This document shows, piece after piece, positions 1 to 7,460 of a DNA stretch of 13,818 bases. How positions within the stretch are numbered: position 1 is the stretch's first letter; every line of letters begins with the position of its first letter. The notes beneath the pieces were generated by a model, which saw only the letters and a list, made by a program, of their open reading frames with translations, did no database searches and was not told where the DNA came from. The position numbers were made by a program, and so were the translations under genes. The DNA is from an uncultured Litorilinea sp. GTDB lineage: Bacteria > Chloroflexota > Anaerolineae > Caldilineales > Caldilineaceae. The stretch spans positions 1 to 13,818 of the forward strand of contig CAMPHP010000009.1 of NCBI GenBank assembly GCA_946885925.1. The letters run 5' to 3'.

Positions 1-574
1 AGTTGACGTAAGCGATGGCAAGGATGTGCAGCGCATGGTCGCCACCGCGGTAGAGCAGTACGGTGGGGTAGACATTCTATTTAACAATGCTGGCATTAGC
101 CCTGGGGGGACAGTCACGGAGATTAGCGAGGAAGAGTGGGATGAGTGTATCGCCATTGATCTGCGCTCGGTCTTTTTGGGGGCTAAATACGCTATCCCCG
201 TTATGCAGCAGCGCAACGGGGGCGTGATTCTCAACACGGCGGGCACATTAGGGATTCGCCCTTGCCGTAACAAGGCTGCGTATGGCGCTGCGAAGGCGGG
301 GGTGATTAACTTGACCAAGGCGATTGCGTTGGATTATGCGCGTGATGGTGTACGCTGCAATGTGATCTGCCCCGGCTATGTCGATACCCCTTTAACGGCA
401 CATGTTTCGCCAGAGGATCGGGATGCCTTTCTGGAAAGATCGCAACCACTACGCGGGTTGATCCAGCCAGAGGAAGTGGCAGCGTTGGCGCTTTTCTTGG
501 CGTCGGATGATGCGCGCATGATCACGGGGCAAGCTTATGTGATTGATGGTGGACAACAGGCAGGGATGTTTTAG
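1..574 (+). CDS. Short-chain dehydrogenase/reductase (SDR), 5'-truncated by the window edge
   Basis: This is a classical SDR oxidoreductase (NAD(P)-dependent, cytoplasmic). The reading frame is open from base 2, so the Rossmann TGxxxGxG motif lies outside the window. Visible family marks are DV(S) near the start, the NNAG motif (about 80-91), the active-site YGAAK (Tyr and Lys of YxxxK), the NVICPGYVDTPLT segment (PG motif) and the usual C-terminus with ITGQAYVIDGG. About 190 residues are visible of a usual 250. The catalytic serine position, normally in a context such as NxAS or NISS, reads NTAGTLG here, with the Gly codon at 242-244. The usual Ser therefore appears replaced. The neighbouring Thr might take over, or the protein may have lost classical activity. 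The substrate cannot be named: SDRs of this type are often annotated as 3-oxoacyl-ACP reductase or glucose/sorbitol dehydrogenase on weak grounds. A terminator hairpin follows 26 bp after the stop. Confidence 0.9.
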   Translation, partial: VDVSDGKDVQRMVATAVEQYGGVDILFNNAGISPGGTVTEISEEEWDECIAIDLRSVFLGAKYAIPVMQQRNGGVILNTAGTLGIRPCRNKAAYGAAKAGVINLTKAIALDYARDGVRCNVICPGYVDTPLTAHVSPEDRDAFLERSQPLRGLIQPEEVAALALFLASDDARMITGQAYVIDGGQQAGMF

Positions 575-600
575 GGGTAGGATCAACCGTTAATGTAAGC

Positions 601-634
601 AAACGGGCCGCTCGGTTATCCAAGCGGCCCGTTT
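601..634. terminator. Bidirectional hairpin terminator between convergent genes
   Basis: A perfect 12-bp inverted repeat (601-612 paired with 623-634) encloses a 10-nt loop. The outer ends are AAAC and GTTT, giving a short A/U flank in both directions. It sits between the SDR stop (574) and the minus-strand propeller gene stop (656), exactly where a shared terminator for convergent transcripts is expected. The T-run is short, so termination may be partly factor-dependent. Confidence 0.8.
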
Positions 635-655
635 GACTCCGTTGAAGGAGGTGGT

Positions 656-1873
656 TTAGCGAATACGTACTGCGCTGGGGGAGAGGGTACCCTCGGCCTC
701 GACACGGCGGCGGCTGCGCAGGTCCATGGCGACTGCAAAGATGAGTGCCAGGGCAGCTAGGCCAGCGATGACCCAAGCCAGGACACTAGTCATGCTTACT
801 GGCTCGGCAGCCGGTTCGGCAGCAACAGCCGCCTCTGTGATGATTGGCGCATTGCCCAGGGCTGCCGGAGTACGGCTGTCAGTGGTCAGCGCATAGACAC
901 CACCAGTCAAGCCGCTAACAGGCAGCAGTTCTGCGACGTTCAGGTTGGTAGCCTCGTGGATGGGCGACCAAGCCTGTGCACCATCGGTGCTCACAGCGAC
1001 ACCGGCTGGGGAAGTATGTACCTCGCTGGTTCCATATAGGTAGCTCGTAGCAACATACATTACTTCAGGCTGTGCCGGGTCAATTGCCAAGTCATTGACC
1101 ATGAGGCGGGAACCTGGAACGAAGTTTAAGCCCTGATTAGCTGTCGTCCACTCAATACCGTCATTGCTGACCAAGAGACCACGATCCGTTGTCCCGACGT
1201 AAATCTGAGCAGGCTCGGTGTTGGCAATGGCAACCGCAGTTGGCGCGCTTTGTAAGTTGCTTACGGCACTCCAAGCCAGACCGAAATTCTCGGCTCGGTA
1301 AAGAGTCCATGCGGTGCGAGCAAAGGCCATTCCCTTGCCTGTGCTATCGGCTGCAACCTCGATTACAGGCTCTTCGAGCACCAGGTGACCACTTAGAACG
1401 ATACTGGAACCCACGTCACGCAGACGGAATAGACCAGCAGTATCTGTGCCTACATACACGATGCTTTGTGCACCGTCAACAGCGATATCGGTTACGCCAC
1501 CAACATACTCGTCGGTTAGCGGGACACGCAGCCAGCTACGTCCATTGTCCAGGGTGCGGAAGATTGCCATTTCGTTCGCTGCGCCGATATAAACGGTGTT
1601 CGGGTCTGTGCTGTCAATTGCGACTGCACTTACAATCACCTCTTTGGGGGTGATGATTTGCGTCCAAGCACCTGGTTGCCCCTTAAAAAGAACTCCACCA
1701 TCAACTGCATAGCTCTCAGTGGCAGCCGCAACAGCGGTATAATCGCGTACATTTGCCAACTGGGGGCGGACTACTGGAGCCGCGTTGCCATTCAAAGCAC
1801 CTACTGCGCCTGTAAAGACCGCAACAATCAAGATAAGCGTTAGAGCAACAATGGCAATTTTTCGAGCGTTCAT
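656..1873 (-). CDS. Membrane-anchored BNR/Asp-box beta-propeller protein of unknown function
   Basis: This 405-residue protein has an N-terminal hydrophobic signal or anchor (roughly residues 5-27, after MNARK), a propeller-like middle and a C-terminal membrane helix (SVLAWVIAGLAALALIFAVA) followed by RSRRR, a typical cytoplasmic stop-transfer patch. The middle carries several Asp-box-like repeats (TLDNGRSW, NDGIEW, STDGAQAW, and a degenerate ENFGLAW), each preceded by strands such as NTVYIGA, IVYVGT, QIYVGT and VMYVAT. This resembles the BNR, sortilin or HCF136-like beta-propellers. An Ala/Pro/Glu-rich linker joins propeller and anchor. The bulk probably faces outside. An ATG at 1889-1891 is possible, but the start at 1873 has a good ribosome site (AGGGAG, 6-nt spacing). 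No catalytic residues can be assigned, so a binding or assembly role is only a guess. Confidence 0.8.
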   Translation of the reverse strand: MNARKIAIVALTLILIVAVFTGAVGALNGNAAPVVRPQLANVRDYTAVAAATESYAVDGGVLFKGQPGAWTQIITPKEVIVSAVAIDSTDPNTVYIGAANEMAIFRTLDNGRSWLRVPLTDEYVGGVTDIAVDGAQSIVYVGTDTAGLFRLRDVGSSIVLSGHLVLEEPVIEVAADSTGKGMAFARTAWTLYRAENFGLAWSAVSNLQSAPTAVAIANTEPAQIYVGTTDRGLLVSNDGIEWTTANQGLNFVPGSRLMVNDLAIDPAQPEVMYVATSYLYGTSEVHTSPAGVAVSTDGAQAWSPIHEATNLNVAELLPVSGLTGGVYALTTDSRTPAALGNAPIITEAAVAAEPAAEPVSMTSVLAWVIAGLAALALIFAVAMDLRSRRRVEAEGTLSPSAVRIR

Positions 1874-2319
1874 TTGTATCTCCCTATGCATCCCTTAAGG
1901 GGCATTCCCTCGTCTATGGGCCACTCTATCAGGTCTATTGAAGGCTTGTTTGACCTCAGGGCCCTATAATTCAGACCGTCTTCCTACGTGATAATTGGCC
2001 GGCTACTCCGTTTTTGGCAATGTTTGTTTCGACACTGTTTGTCTTGCCAAATGTTTTTAGCGATTTCTGGTTCGTTGCAAAACGCTTCTGTGTGCCTGAC
2101 CAACTTAGATTCTTATAGCTACTGCTAGCTACTGTGATCGTTATAACAACTTTGCTACGCTGTCTGTTATAAGCATATCAATCTTTGATCTTGATCGAAA
2201 CGGCTTACAGAACAGTTTTGATCCTGCCACAAAGGGCATTGCTAATCCTGTCGTTATCGCCAGGTAGAGGGCGGATGACCCCTACACCATGCTGACGGAG
2301 TATCATAAAAATATGTTCC
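1874..2319. other. Gene-poor intergenic stretch, mostly unexplained
   Basis: No coding region with a credible start, ribosome site and recognisable product is visible on either strand. It must hold the minus-strand promoter of the propeller gene, but no convincing -35/-10 pair was found. Small structures seen are a CCCTTAAGGG palindrome in the propeller 5' leader (1892-1901), an 8-bp inverted repeat (2013-2020 with 2044-2051) separated by 23 nt, and an 8-bp inverted repeat CATGCTGA/TCAGCATG (2288-2295 with 2327-2334) that brackets the last part before the tRNA promoter. None matches a riboswitch known to me. Confidence 0.5.
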
Positions 2320-2331
2320 GCTGATTTCAGC
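2320..2331 (+). promoter_or_regulatory. Operator-like dyad upstream of the first tRNA-Ala promoter
   Basis: GCTGATTTCAGC is a 5-bp dyad (GCTGA/TCAGC) with a 2-nt centre, followed by A and a TGAATTTGAC stretch running into the -35 box. The near-identical GCTGACTTCAGCA stands at the same relative place before the second tRNA-Ala promoter (2502-2513). The centre is about 47 bp before the inferred transcription start, an activator or UP-element position. The regulator is unknown. Confidence 0.5.
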
Positions 2332-2337
2332 ATGAAT

Positions 2338-2366
2338 TTGACCTAAGGGGGTGCTTCTGTTATACT
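2338..2366 (+). promoter_or_regulatory. Sigma70-type promoter of tRNA-Ala(CGC)
   Basis: TTGACC (2338-2343), a 17-nt spacer and TATACT (2361-2366) match the housekeeping consensus in 5/6 positions for each box with ideal spacing. The inferred start near 2373 leaves a leader of about 14 nt before the tRNA at 2387. Confidence 0.8.
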
Positions 2367-2386
2367 TAACTCTTGTCAACGCACGC

Positions 2387-2459
<73 letters not shown>

Positions 2460-2501
2460 CTCCTACTCAAGCATTGCTCTGCTAAGATTGCGGCAGGTAG
2501 C

Positions 2502-2513
2502 GCTGACTTCAGC
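2502..2513 (+). promoter_or_regulatory. Operator-like dyad upstream of the second tRNA-Ala promoter
   Basis: GCTGACTTCAGC repeats the dyad seen at 2320-2331 with one base different in the 2-nt centre, and is followed by A, then TGAAATTTGACA (2518-2529). It starts 22 bp before the -35 box, against 18 bp in the first unit. Sequences between the promoter boxes and further upstream do not match between the two units. Selection on this element is therefore a better explanation than simple duplication. Confidence 0.5.
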
Positions 2514-2523
2514 AGGATGAAAT

Positions 2524-2551
2524 TTGACAGAGTAGCAAGAAACAATAGAAT
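2524..2551 (+). promoter_or_regulatory. Sigma70-type promoter of tRNA-Ala(GGC)
   Basis: TTGACA (2524-2529, perfect), a 16-nt spacer and TAGAAT (2546-2551, 5/6) form a strong promoter. The expected start near 2558 gives a 31-nt leader before the tRNA. Confidence 0.75.
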
Positions 2552-2588
2552 ATAGGTCGGCAGCCAACAGCCGTCGAGACCTTTGTTT

Positions 2589-2661
<73 letters not shown>

Positions 2662-2665
2662 CCTC

Positions 2666-2693
2666 AACCCTTCCAGATCTGGAAGGGTTTTTT
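2666..2693 (+). terminator. Intrinsic terminator of the tRNA-Ala unit
   Basis: A perfect 10-bp stem (2666-2675 with 2680-2689) carries a GATC loop, and a T6 run (2688-2693) follows. It ends the tRNA transcript and isolates rph downstream. Confidence 0.92.
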
Positions 2694-2775
2694 GTTATCC
2701 ACTCGCAATGGCGCAAGCGCGTCATGTTAATGGTAATATAGGAATCATCTGCTTTTTGGCTACTCTTTGTAGAAC

Positions 2776-2803
2776 GACCTTTGTGAAATGACCTTTGCGA
2801 AAC
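2776..2803 (+). repeat. 14-bp tandem duplication in the rph leader
   Basis: GACCTTTGTGAAAT (2776-2789) is followed at once by GACCTTTGCGAAAC (2790-2803). It lies just before the rph ribosome site and includes the in-frame ATG at 2788, which argues that this ATG is leader sequence and not the rph start. Confidence 0.6.
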
Positions 2804-2817
2804 GAAAGGAAAACCTG

Positions 2818-3543
2818 GTGACAGAGCAAACACGCGCCTTGGATGAACTGCGCCCTGTAAATTTTGAACTGGATTATGTGATCCACCCCGAAGGTTCCGT
2901 CTTGATCAGTATGGGCCAGACCAAGGTGTTATGCAATGCCACCATTGAGGACAATCTGCCGCGTTGGCTCAAGACTGGCAAGGACCGTCATGGCTGGATT
3001 ACGGCAGAATATGCTATGCTGCCGCGTGCGACTGCCCAGCGCAACCAACGCGAGACCTTGACGCCCAAAGGGCGTACCCAGGAGATTAAGCGATTGATCG
3101 CACGCAGCCTGCGCGGGGCTGTAGATTTAGAAAAGCTGGGTGAACGGCAGATCATTGTGGACTGTGATGTTATTCAGGCTGACGGCGGCACACGTACTGC
3201 GTCGATTACCGGGGGCTATGTGGCCTTGGCGCTTGCCTTACGCCGGTTGGAGAAGAAGAAGATTGTGCCGCCAGGTACACTCACACAAGCGGTGGCTGCG
3301 GTTAGCGTGGGAATTGTCAAAGGCAAGGCAGTGCTGGACTTGGACTATGAGATGGATTTGGCTGCGGATGTTGATATGAATGTGGTGATGGCGGCTGATG
3401 GTCGTTTTATTGAAGTGCAAGGTACGGCAGAGGGTGAACCCTTTAGCCGTCCCGCGCTCAATGCCATGTTGCTCTTGGCCGAGATGGGCATCCAACAGTT
3501 GTTTAAGTTGCAGGCAGAAGCATTAGCGACAGCGACGATCTAG
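2818..3543 (+). CDS. rph: Ribonuclease PH
   Basis: RNase PH trims tRNA 3' ends by phosphorolysis (tRNA nucleotidyltransferase, EC 2.7.7.56) in the cytoplasm as a hexameric ring. Recognised blocks are [41 protein letters not shown], the phosphate-site region with [41 protein letters not shown], and [18 protein letters not shown], which holds the catalytic Asp pair. The GTG at 2818 gives 241 residues, normal for the family, with AAAGGA 7 nt upstream. An ATG at 2788 would add 10 residues but lacks a ribosome site. It follows two tRNA genes that lack encoded CCA, so their 3' processing fits this enzyme, though a terminator separates them. The next gene is convergent, 12 bp away. Confidence 0.95.
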   Translation: MTEQTRALDELRPVNFELDYVIHPEGSVLISMGQTKVLCNATIEDNLPRWLKTGKDRHGWITAEYAMLPRATAQRNQRETLTPKGRTQEIKRLIARSLRGAVDLEKLGERQIIVDCDVIQADGGTRTASITGGYVALALALRRLEKKKIVPPGTLTQAVAAVSVGIVKGKAVLDLDYEMDLAADVDMNVVMAADGRFIEVQGTAEGEPFSRPALNAMLLLAEMGIQQLFKLQAEALATATI

Positions 3544-3555
3544 GATTGATCCGCT

Positions 3556-4632
3556 CTAATCCACATTAATCGTCGAAGATGCTGCACCGTGACAGGCTGC
3601 GAAGTGCAGCCCAGAGCCACAGGGACATGGAAGATTGGGATCGACTTGGCTAAAGGGCGCGGCGAAGGAAGGGATCGTGGCGAAATATTCCGCGGGTGGG
3701 GCATCATCGGTCAGCAGTGGTGCAGTTCTCGCCTCTGCTTCCAAGATATCCAAGCCTTTGGTGAGACGCTGACCATGCTCGCGGAAGGGATAGGGAAAAG
3801 CGTGAACAGCATCCAACATCGCCGCGCGCTGGTGCAGGGTTTCGATCTCAAACTCGTTGTTGTCGGTGGCAAATAAGATGATGTTTTCGCCGGGATCGAC
3901 AAACGTATAGACATTCAGGAAGGCTTGCGCCAAGGTACGGGCCTTGGCTGCGGCAAAAGGGTCTCCGCCCAGGAGATTGATCACGACCACACCACCAGGC
4001 AGCAGGCGGCTGTGACAGAGTTGGAAGAACTCTACTGTGCTCATCCGGTAGGGGGAATAGCCATTATCCAGAAATACATCCAACAAGATCAGATCGTAGA
4101 GCTTATCTGTCTTTTCCAGCCATTGGCGACCATCTTCGATCGCGACCTGAAGCCGCTCGTCACATTGGACACCAAAGAACTGCTCGGCAATCTTAACAAT
4201 ATTAGGTTCGATGTCGGTGCAATCTATGCACGCGTTGGGGAGATAGTGATGCAAGATCAGTGGAAGACGCCCGCCGCCAAAGCCCGCTATGTAGATGGCG
4301 CTAGGCTGAGGCCGCCAGAGCAGACCCAGTGTCATTGCCTGGGTATAAGGCTCCATCAGCAGCAAGGGGTCATCTAGATCGATCTCGGACTGAATGACAC
4401 CCGTATTTGGGTTGGTCTGCTCGATCAGCCAAAAACGCAGGCTCGAACCTGTCTTTGTGACAACATGAAAGTGAATGCCAGAGGGTTCAGTATAGATGGT
4501 GCCGCTGTTTAGCTTGCGGACTGGCTGAAGGCGAGCATGAATTGCGGCAAGATTTTGTTTGGCCCAACTGTCGGATGTTTGTGTAGATGTTGTCACTTTA
4601 TGCTTAAAACTTTCTTCTTGAAGAAGAAACAT
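3556..4632 (-). CDS. Spermidine synthase-like (methyltransferase-fold) protein with C-terminal SEC-C motif
   Basis: Up to 358 residues. Residues about 110-250 form a SpeE-like Rossmann fold: IAGFGGGRLP (glycine loop), TDIEP (acidic ribose-binding end of strand 2), IEDGRQWL and YDLILLDVF. LLTDDAPPAEYF matches the end of spermidine-synthase-like proteins. In genuine aminopropyltransferases the strand after the DGR region reads roughly D(S/C)(T/S)DP. Here it is DVFLDN, so true spermidine synthesis is doubtful. Residues 336-348 carry C-P-C-G-S-x8-C-H, a SEC-C zinc motif as found at the end of SecA and appended to many proteins. The start is uncertain: ATG at 4632 has no ribosome site, and a 19-bp palindrome covers its first codons. 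GTG at 4596 is an alternative. It lies 27 bp downstream of the HDAC-like gene and is probably cotranscribed with it. Confidence 0.8.
   Translation of the reverse strand: MFLLQEESFKHKVTTSTQTSDSWAKQNLAAIHARLQPVRKLNSGTIYTEPSGIHFHVVTKTGSSLRFWLIEQTNPNTGVIQSEIDLDDPLLLMEPYTQAMTLGLLWRPQPSAIYIAGFGGGRLPLILHHYLPNACIDCTDIEPNIVKIAEQFFGVQCDERLQVAIEDGRQWLEKTDKLYDLILLDVFLDNGYSPYRMSTVEFFQLCHSRLLPGGVVVINLLGGDPFAAAKARTLAQAFLNVYTFVDPGENIILFATDNNEFEIETLHQRAAMLDAVHAFPYPFREHGQRLTKGLDILEAEARTAPLLTDDAPPAEYFATIPSFAAPFSQVDPNLPCPCGSGLHFAACHGAASSTINVD
4611..4629. repeat. Perfect 19-nt palindrome at the start of the SpeE-like gene
   Basis: TTTCTTCTTGAAGAAGAAA (9-bp arms with a 1-nt centre) abuts the ATG at 4630-4632. With such a tight centre it would act as a DNA operator rather than an RNA hairpin. 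If translation begins at GTG 4596 it lies in the leader. Low complexity means chance origin is possible. Confidence 0.5.
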
Positions 4633-4648
4633 TAAAGAAGGCGATCTC

Positions 4649-4672
4649 AGAGATGATATTTAGAGATGATAT
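4649..4672. repeat. Short tandem duplication spanning the HDAC-like gene stop codon
   Basis: AGAGATGATAT occurs at 4649-4659 and 4662-4672 (period 13). The stop codon of the deacetylase (4660-4662) lies at the junction of the two copies, so slippage here sets the C-terminal end of the protein. Confidence 0.6.
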
Positions 4673-5577
4673 CGCTCAAAGATCTCGCCCGCTACTTGAT
4701 GGACAATAGAGTGGCGTCGGGCCAAGCGATCAATATCCGCGTCATAACCTCCGCCAATGACACACGCGACTGGGATTGCACGACTCAGGCAACTTTCCAA
4801 TACAGATTCATCCCGCCGGTAGAGTCCTTCGTCACTTAATGCCAGCTTACCAAGCTTATCGGCATAATGGGGATCGACCCCTGCGTCATATAAGACGAGA
4901 TTGGGCTGGAAGATGGCTAGCACATCGGTCAAGGTGGTTGCGAGGGTACGGAGATAGGCTTCATCTTCCATGCCTACTGGCAACTGCACATCTAAATCAC
5001 TCCTTTGCTTGCGAAAGGGAAAATTGTCACCGCAGTGGAGCGATAGTGTAAAGACGCTGGGATCATCCGCAAAGATCGCAGCCGTGCCGTCTCCTTGATG
5101 TACATCCAAATCCACAATGAGCACGCGGCTGACCCCTAGATCACGTTGAGCATAGCGCGCTGCTACAGCCAAATCGTTAAAGATGCAAAAGCCAGAACCA
5201 TAGTCAGCAAAGGCGTGGTGCGTACCCCCGGCTGTGCTGGCTGCCAAACCATGTTGCATTGCCAGCTCTACAGCTAGTACCGTGCCGCCGACAGCCGTAC
5301 AGGTGCGGTTGACCAATGCGGGACTCCACGGAAAGCCGATGCGACGCATGGCGCGGGCGTCTAGTGTGCCATTACAGTAGGCATCCACATAGTGGGCGGA
5401 ATGGACAAGTTCCAACAACTCGCGGGACGCGCGCGTTGGGCAGTGGAATTGGTGCAACCCAGCGATACCCTGACGGAAAAGGTGCTCGTAGAGTTTGCCG
5501 AACTTCGGCATGGGGAAGCGATGTTCGGGAGGAAGTTCAGCTACATAATCAGGATGGAACACCAACGGAACAGTCAT
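4660..5577 (-). CDS. Histone deacetylase family protein (AcuC/acetylpolyamine amidohydrolase type)
   Basis: This is a zinc-dependent deacetylase of the arginase/deacetylase fold, removing acetyl groups from lysine side chains or polyamines in the cytoplasm. Signature pieces include GGTHHAFADYGSGFCIFND (paired His of the charge relay), VLIVDLDVHQGDGTA (Asp and His zinc ligands), LYDAGVDPH (the third ligand Asp) and CVIGGGYD (the GGGY loop Tyr). About 305 residues are counted from the ATG at 5577. An in-frame GTG at 5682 would add 35 residues without family likeness, and it lies upstream of the promoter proposed here. Its downstream partner is the spermidine-synthase-like gene, so a polyamine connection is tempting but unproven. 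The amidase gene is divergent, 203 bp away. Confidence 0.9.
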   Translation of the reverse strand: MTVPLVFHPDYVAELPPEHRFPMPKFGKLYEHLFRQGIAGLHQFHCPTRASRELLELVHSAHYVDAYCNGTLDARAMRRIGFPWSPALVNRTCTAVGGTVLAVELAMQHGLAASTAGGTHHAFADYGSGFCIFNDLAVAARYAQRDLGVSRVLIVDLDVHQGDGTAAIFADDPSVFTLSLHCGDNFPFRKQRSDLDVQLPVGMEDEAYLRTLATTLTDVLAIFQPNLVLYDAGVDPHYADKLGKLALSDEGLYRRDESVLESCLSRAIPVACVIGGGYDADIDRLARRHSIVHQVAGEIFERYHL

Positions 5578-5586
5578 AGATACGGT

Positions 5587-5615
5587 ATCATACCCACTTG
5601 ATCCGGCGTTGGCAA
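5587..5615 (-). promoter_or_regulatory. Promoter of the HDAC-like gene, implying a near-leaderless mRNA
   Basis: On the minus strand TTGCCA (5615-5610), a 17-nt spacer and TATGAT (5592-5587) match the housekeeping consensus at 4/6 and 5/6. Transcription would begin near 5579-5580, only 2-3 nt before the ATG at 5577. No Shine-Dalgarno sequence is present before this ATG, which agrees with leaderless translation. Confidence 0.55.
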
Positions 5616-5780
5616 AAAAGCCCTGGCGATCTCCAAAAATGATCTCGAGAAAAGGTGACTTGGTGACGTGGCGTGCGTGCACATTTGCCTTGCCATCCCT
5701 GGGAGGAGATCACGACATCGGGTACAATGAGCCGCACCCCCTTGCTTGCCAACACTTGTTTGTATAGCTAAAGGAATCCT

Positions 5781-7460
5781 ATGAGTCAGGCACAATTGCC
5801 CACTGTAGCCAACGCAGAAACCAACGCAGAAACCACCGAAAAAGCGAACGAAGAAACTGTAGAAGGGCCGGAAGTGGCACTGGCTGTCAATGCAGAGATG
5901 ATCCAGACTGCTGGACGTGTTATTGGGCTGGAATTCACCGCATCCGAGGCGGCGTTGATGAGCTATGCAGTCAACCTCAACTATGCAAACTATGCTCGGA
6001 TACGCGAATATGAATTTGGCAACGCGCCGCTGCCCGCCTTTCATTTTGACCCACGCTTGCCGGGGCAATGCCCCCCACCCACTTTACCGCTACGTGCTGT
6101 GGAGCCGGTTGAGGTGACGCGTCCAGAGCGATTGGAGGAGCTGGCCTTTTATCCAGTTTTTGCGCTGGCGGAATTGGTGCGCTCGCGCCAGGTCACTTCC
6201 AGCGAATTGACTGAGATGTATTTATACCGGCTCAAACAATATGGGCCACAATTGGCCTGTGTGGTGACACTTACGGAGGAATTGGCGCGGCAACAGGCCG
6301 CTCAGGCGGATGCGGAGATTGCCGCGGGTCATTATCGGGGGCCACTGCATGGCATTCCGTATGGCCTGAAGGATATGTTTGCAACACGCAACTATCCTAC
6401 CAGTTGGGGTGCGCCTCCCTATCGCGGCCAAATGATTGACATGGATGCTACTGTGGTGACGCGCTTGGCAGAAGCAGGTGCGGTGTTGGTAGCAAAGTTG
6501 AGTATGGGGAGCTTGGCTTGGGATGATGTTTGGTATGGGGGCAAGACCAAGAATCCCTGGGATCTGACCAAAGGCTCGAGCGGCTCATCGGCAGGACCCG
6601 GCGCGGCAACAGCGGCAGGGCTGGTTGCCTTTGCGATTGGTAGCGAGACCAATGGCTCGATTATTTCGCCATCGCGCGCATGTGGCGTTACTGGCCTGCG
6701 GCCTACCTTTGGCCGCGTCAGCCGGCATGGAGCAATGGCGCTCAGTTGGACGTTGGACAAGATCGGCCCTATGTGCCGTATGGCAGAGGATTGTGCACTG
6801 GTCTTTGATGCGATCCGTGGGCCAGATCACGAGGATCCGGCGGTGGTTGACAAACCCTTTGCCTGGGAACCACAGGTTGACCTTGCTGGTCTACGCATCG
6901 GTTATGTCGTAAGTGATTTTGCCAAAGAAGATACGGCATCACAGATTCGAGATAAGGCTACGTTGGTCAAACTCGCAGAGTTGGGGGCGAAGCTTGTGCC
7001 GATTGAATTGCCAGAGTTCCCGCTTAATGCGCTGCAAACAATTCTCTATGTTGAGGCGGCAACTGCTTTTGACGAGTTGACGCGCAGCAATCGCGATGAC
7101 TTACTGATTCGCCAGGAGGAAAAGTATTGGGCCAATCAATTTCGGGTAGCGCGCCTCGTGCCCGCGGTGGAATATATCCAGATGCAGCGGTTGCGGCGAC
7201 AGTTGATTATCGAGATGGCGGCACGCATGGCTGATATTGATCTCTATATTGCATCTGCCGAAGGCGATAATGTATGGGTGACAAACCTAACCGGGCATCC
7301 TGTTGTAACGCTGCTCAACGGATTCCTTGATGACGGACTGCCTTCTTCCATTAGTTTTGTGGGCCAGTTGGATGACGAGGCGCGCCTGTTGGCAGTCGCA
7401 AAGGCTTACCAGATTACAACGGATTTCCATACGCTGGTGCCGCCGCTCTTTGCTCCTTGA
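5781..7460 (+). CDS. Amidase-signature family hydrolase with GatC-like N-terminal segment
   Basis: This 559-residue enzyme hydrolyses an amide bond by the Ser-cisSer-Lys triad. Lys197 lies in GIPYGLKDMF, the cis-Ser in KGSSGSSAGPGAA (264-276), and the nucleophile Ser293 in GSETNGSIISPS. The C-terminal GHPVVTLLNGF is also typical. Residues about 36-92 (AGRVIGLEFTASEAALM through FHFDPR) resemble a GatC-like helical segment seen ahead of many stand-alone amidases. Residues 11-18 are a NAET-NAET duplication from a 12-bp tandem repeat. AAAGGA 5 nt before the ATG fixes the start. It is not GatA: it is longer, and no gatB or gatC gene is nearby. The substrate is unknown. A TACAAT at 5723-5728 may be its -10 box, but no good -35 is visible. 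Confidence 0.92.
   Translation: MSQAQLPTVANAETNAETTEKANEETVEGPEVALAVNAEMIQTAGRVIGLEFTASEAALMSYAVNLNYANYARIREYEFGNAPLPAFHFDPRLPGQCPPPTLPLRAVEPVEVTRPERLEELAFYPVFALAELVRSRQVTSSELTEMYLYRLKQYGPQLACVVTLTEELARQQAAQADAEIAAGHYRGPLHGIPYGLKDMFATRNYPTSWGAPPYRGQMIDMDATVVTRLAEAGAVLVAKLSMGSLAWDDVWYGGKTKNPWDLTKGSSGSSAGPGAATAAGLVAFAIGSETNGSIISPSRACGVTGLRPTFGRVSRHGAMALSWTLDKIGPMCRMAEDCALVFDAIRGPDHEDPAVVDKPFAWEPQVDLAGLRIGYVVSDFAKEDTASQIRDKATLVKLAELGAKLVPIELPEFPLNALQTILYVEAATAFDELTRSNRDDLLIRQEEKYWANQFRVARLVPAVEYIQMQRLRRQLIIEMAARMADIDLYIASAEGDNVWVTNLTGHPVVTLLNGFLDDGLPSSISFVGQLDDEARLLAVAKAYQITTDFHTLVPPLFAP
5811..5834 (+). repeat. 12-bp tandem repeat within the amidase N-terminus
   Basis: Two exact copies of AACGCAGAAACC (5811-5822 and 5823-5834) encode Asn-Ala-Glu-Thr twice. 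The segment is polar and precedes the folded part, so copy-number change would keep frame and probably be tolerated. Confidence 0.8.

Noticed and set aside
1189..1653. Open plus-strand frame of 154 codons opposite the propeller gene
   Set aside because: Its translation is rich in Arg, Cys, His and Gln with no recognisable domain and no ribosome site. It is the antisense shadow of a well-supported gene.
1938..1968. Plus-strand promoter with TATAAT at 1963-1968
   Set aside because: No -35-like hexamer at 16-18 bp spacing, and no plus-strand gene follows for about 400 bp.
2013..2051. 8-bp inverted repeat in the gene-poor stretch as a terminator or riboswitch
   Set aside because: The arms are short with a 23-nt loop, there is no U-run, and no known riboswitch core is recognisable.
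3925..4377. Open plus-strand frame of 150 codons opposite the SpeE-like gene
   Set aside because: No domain or ribosome site. The minus-strand gene has clear motifs over the same bases.
5574..6068. Minus-strand frame of 164 codons over the divergent promoter region and amidase start
   Set aside because: It overlaps the amidase N-terminus antisense, and its translation has no family likeness.
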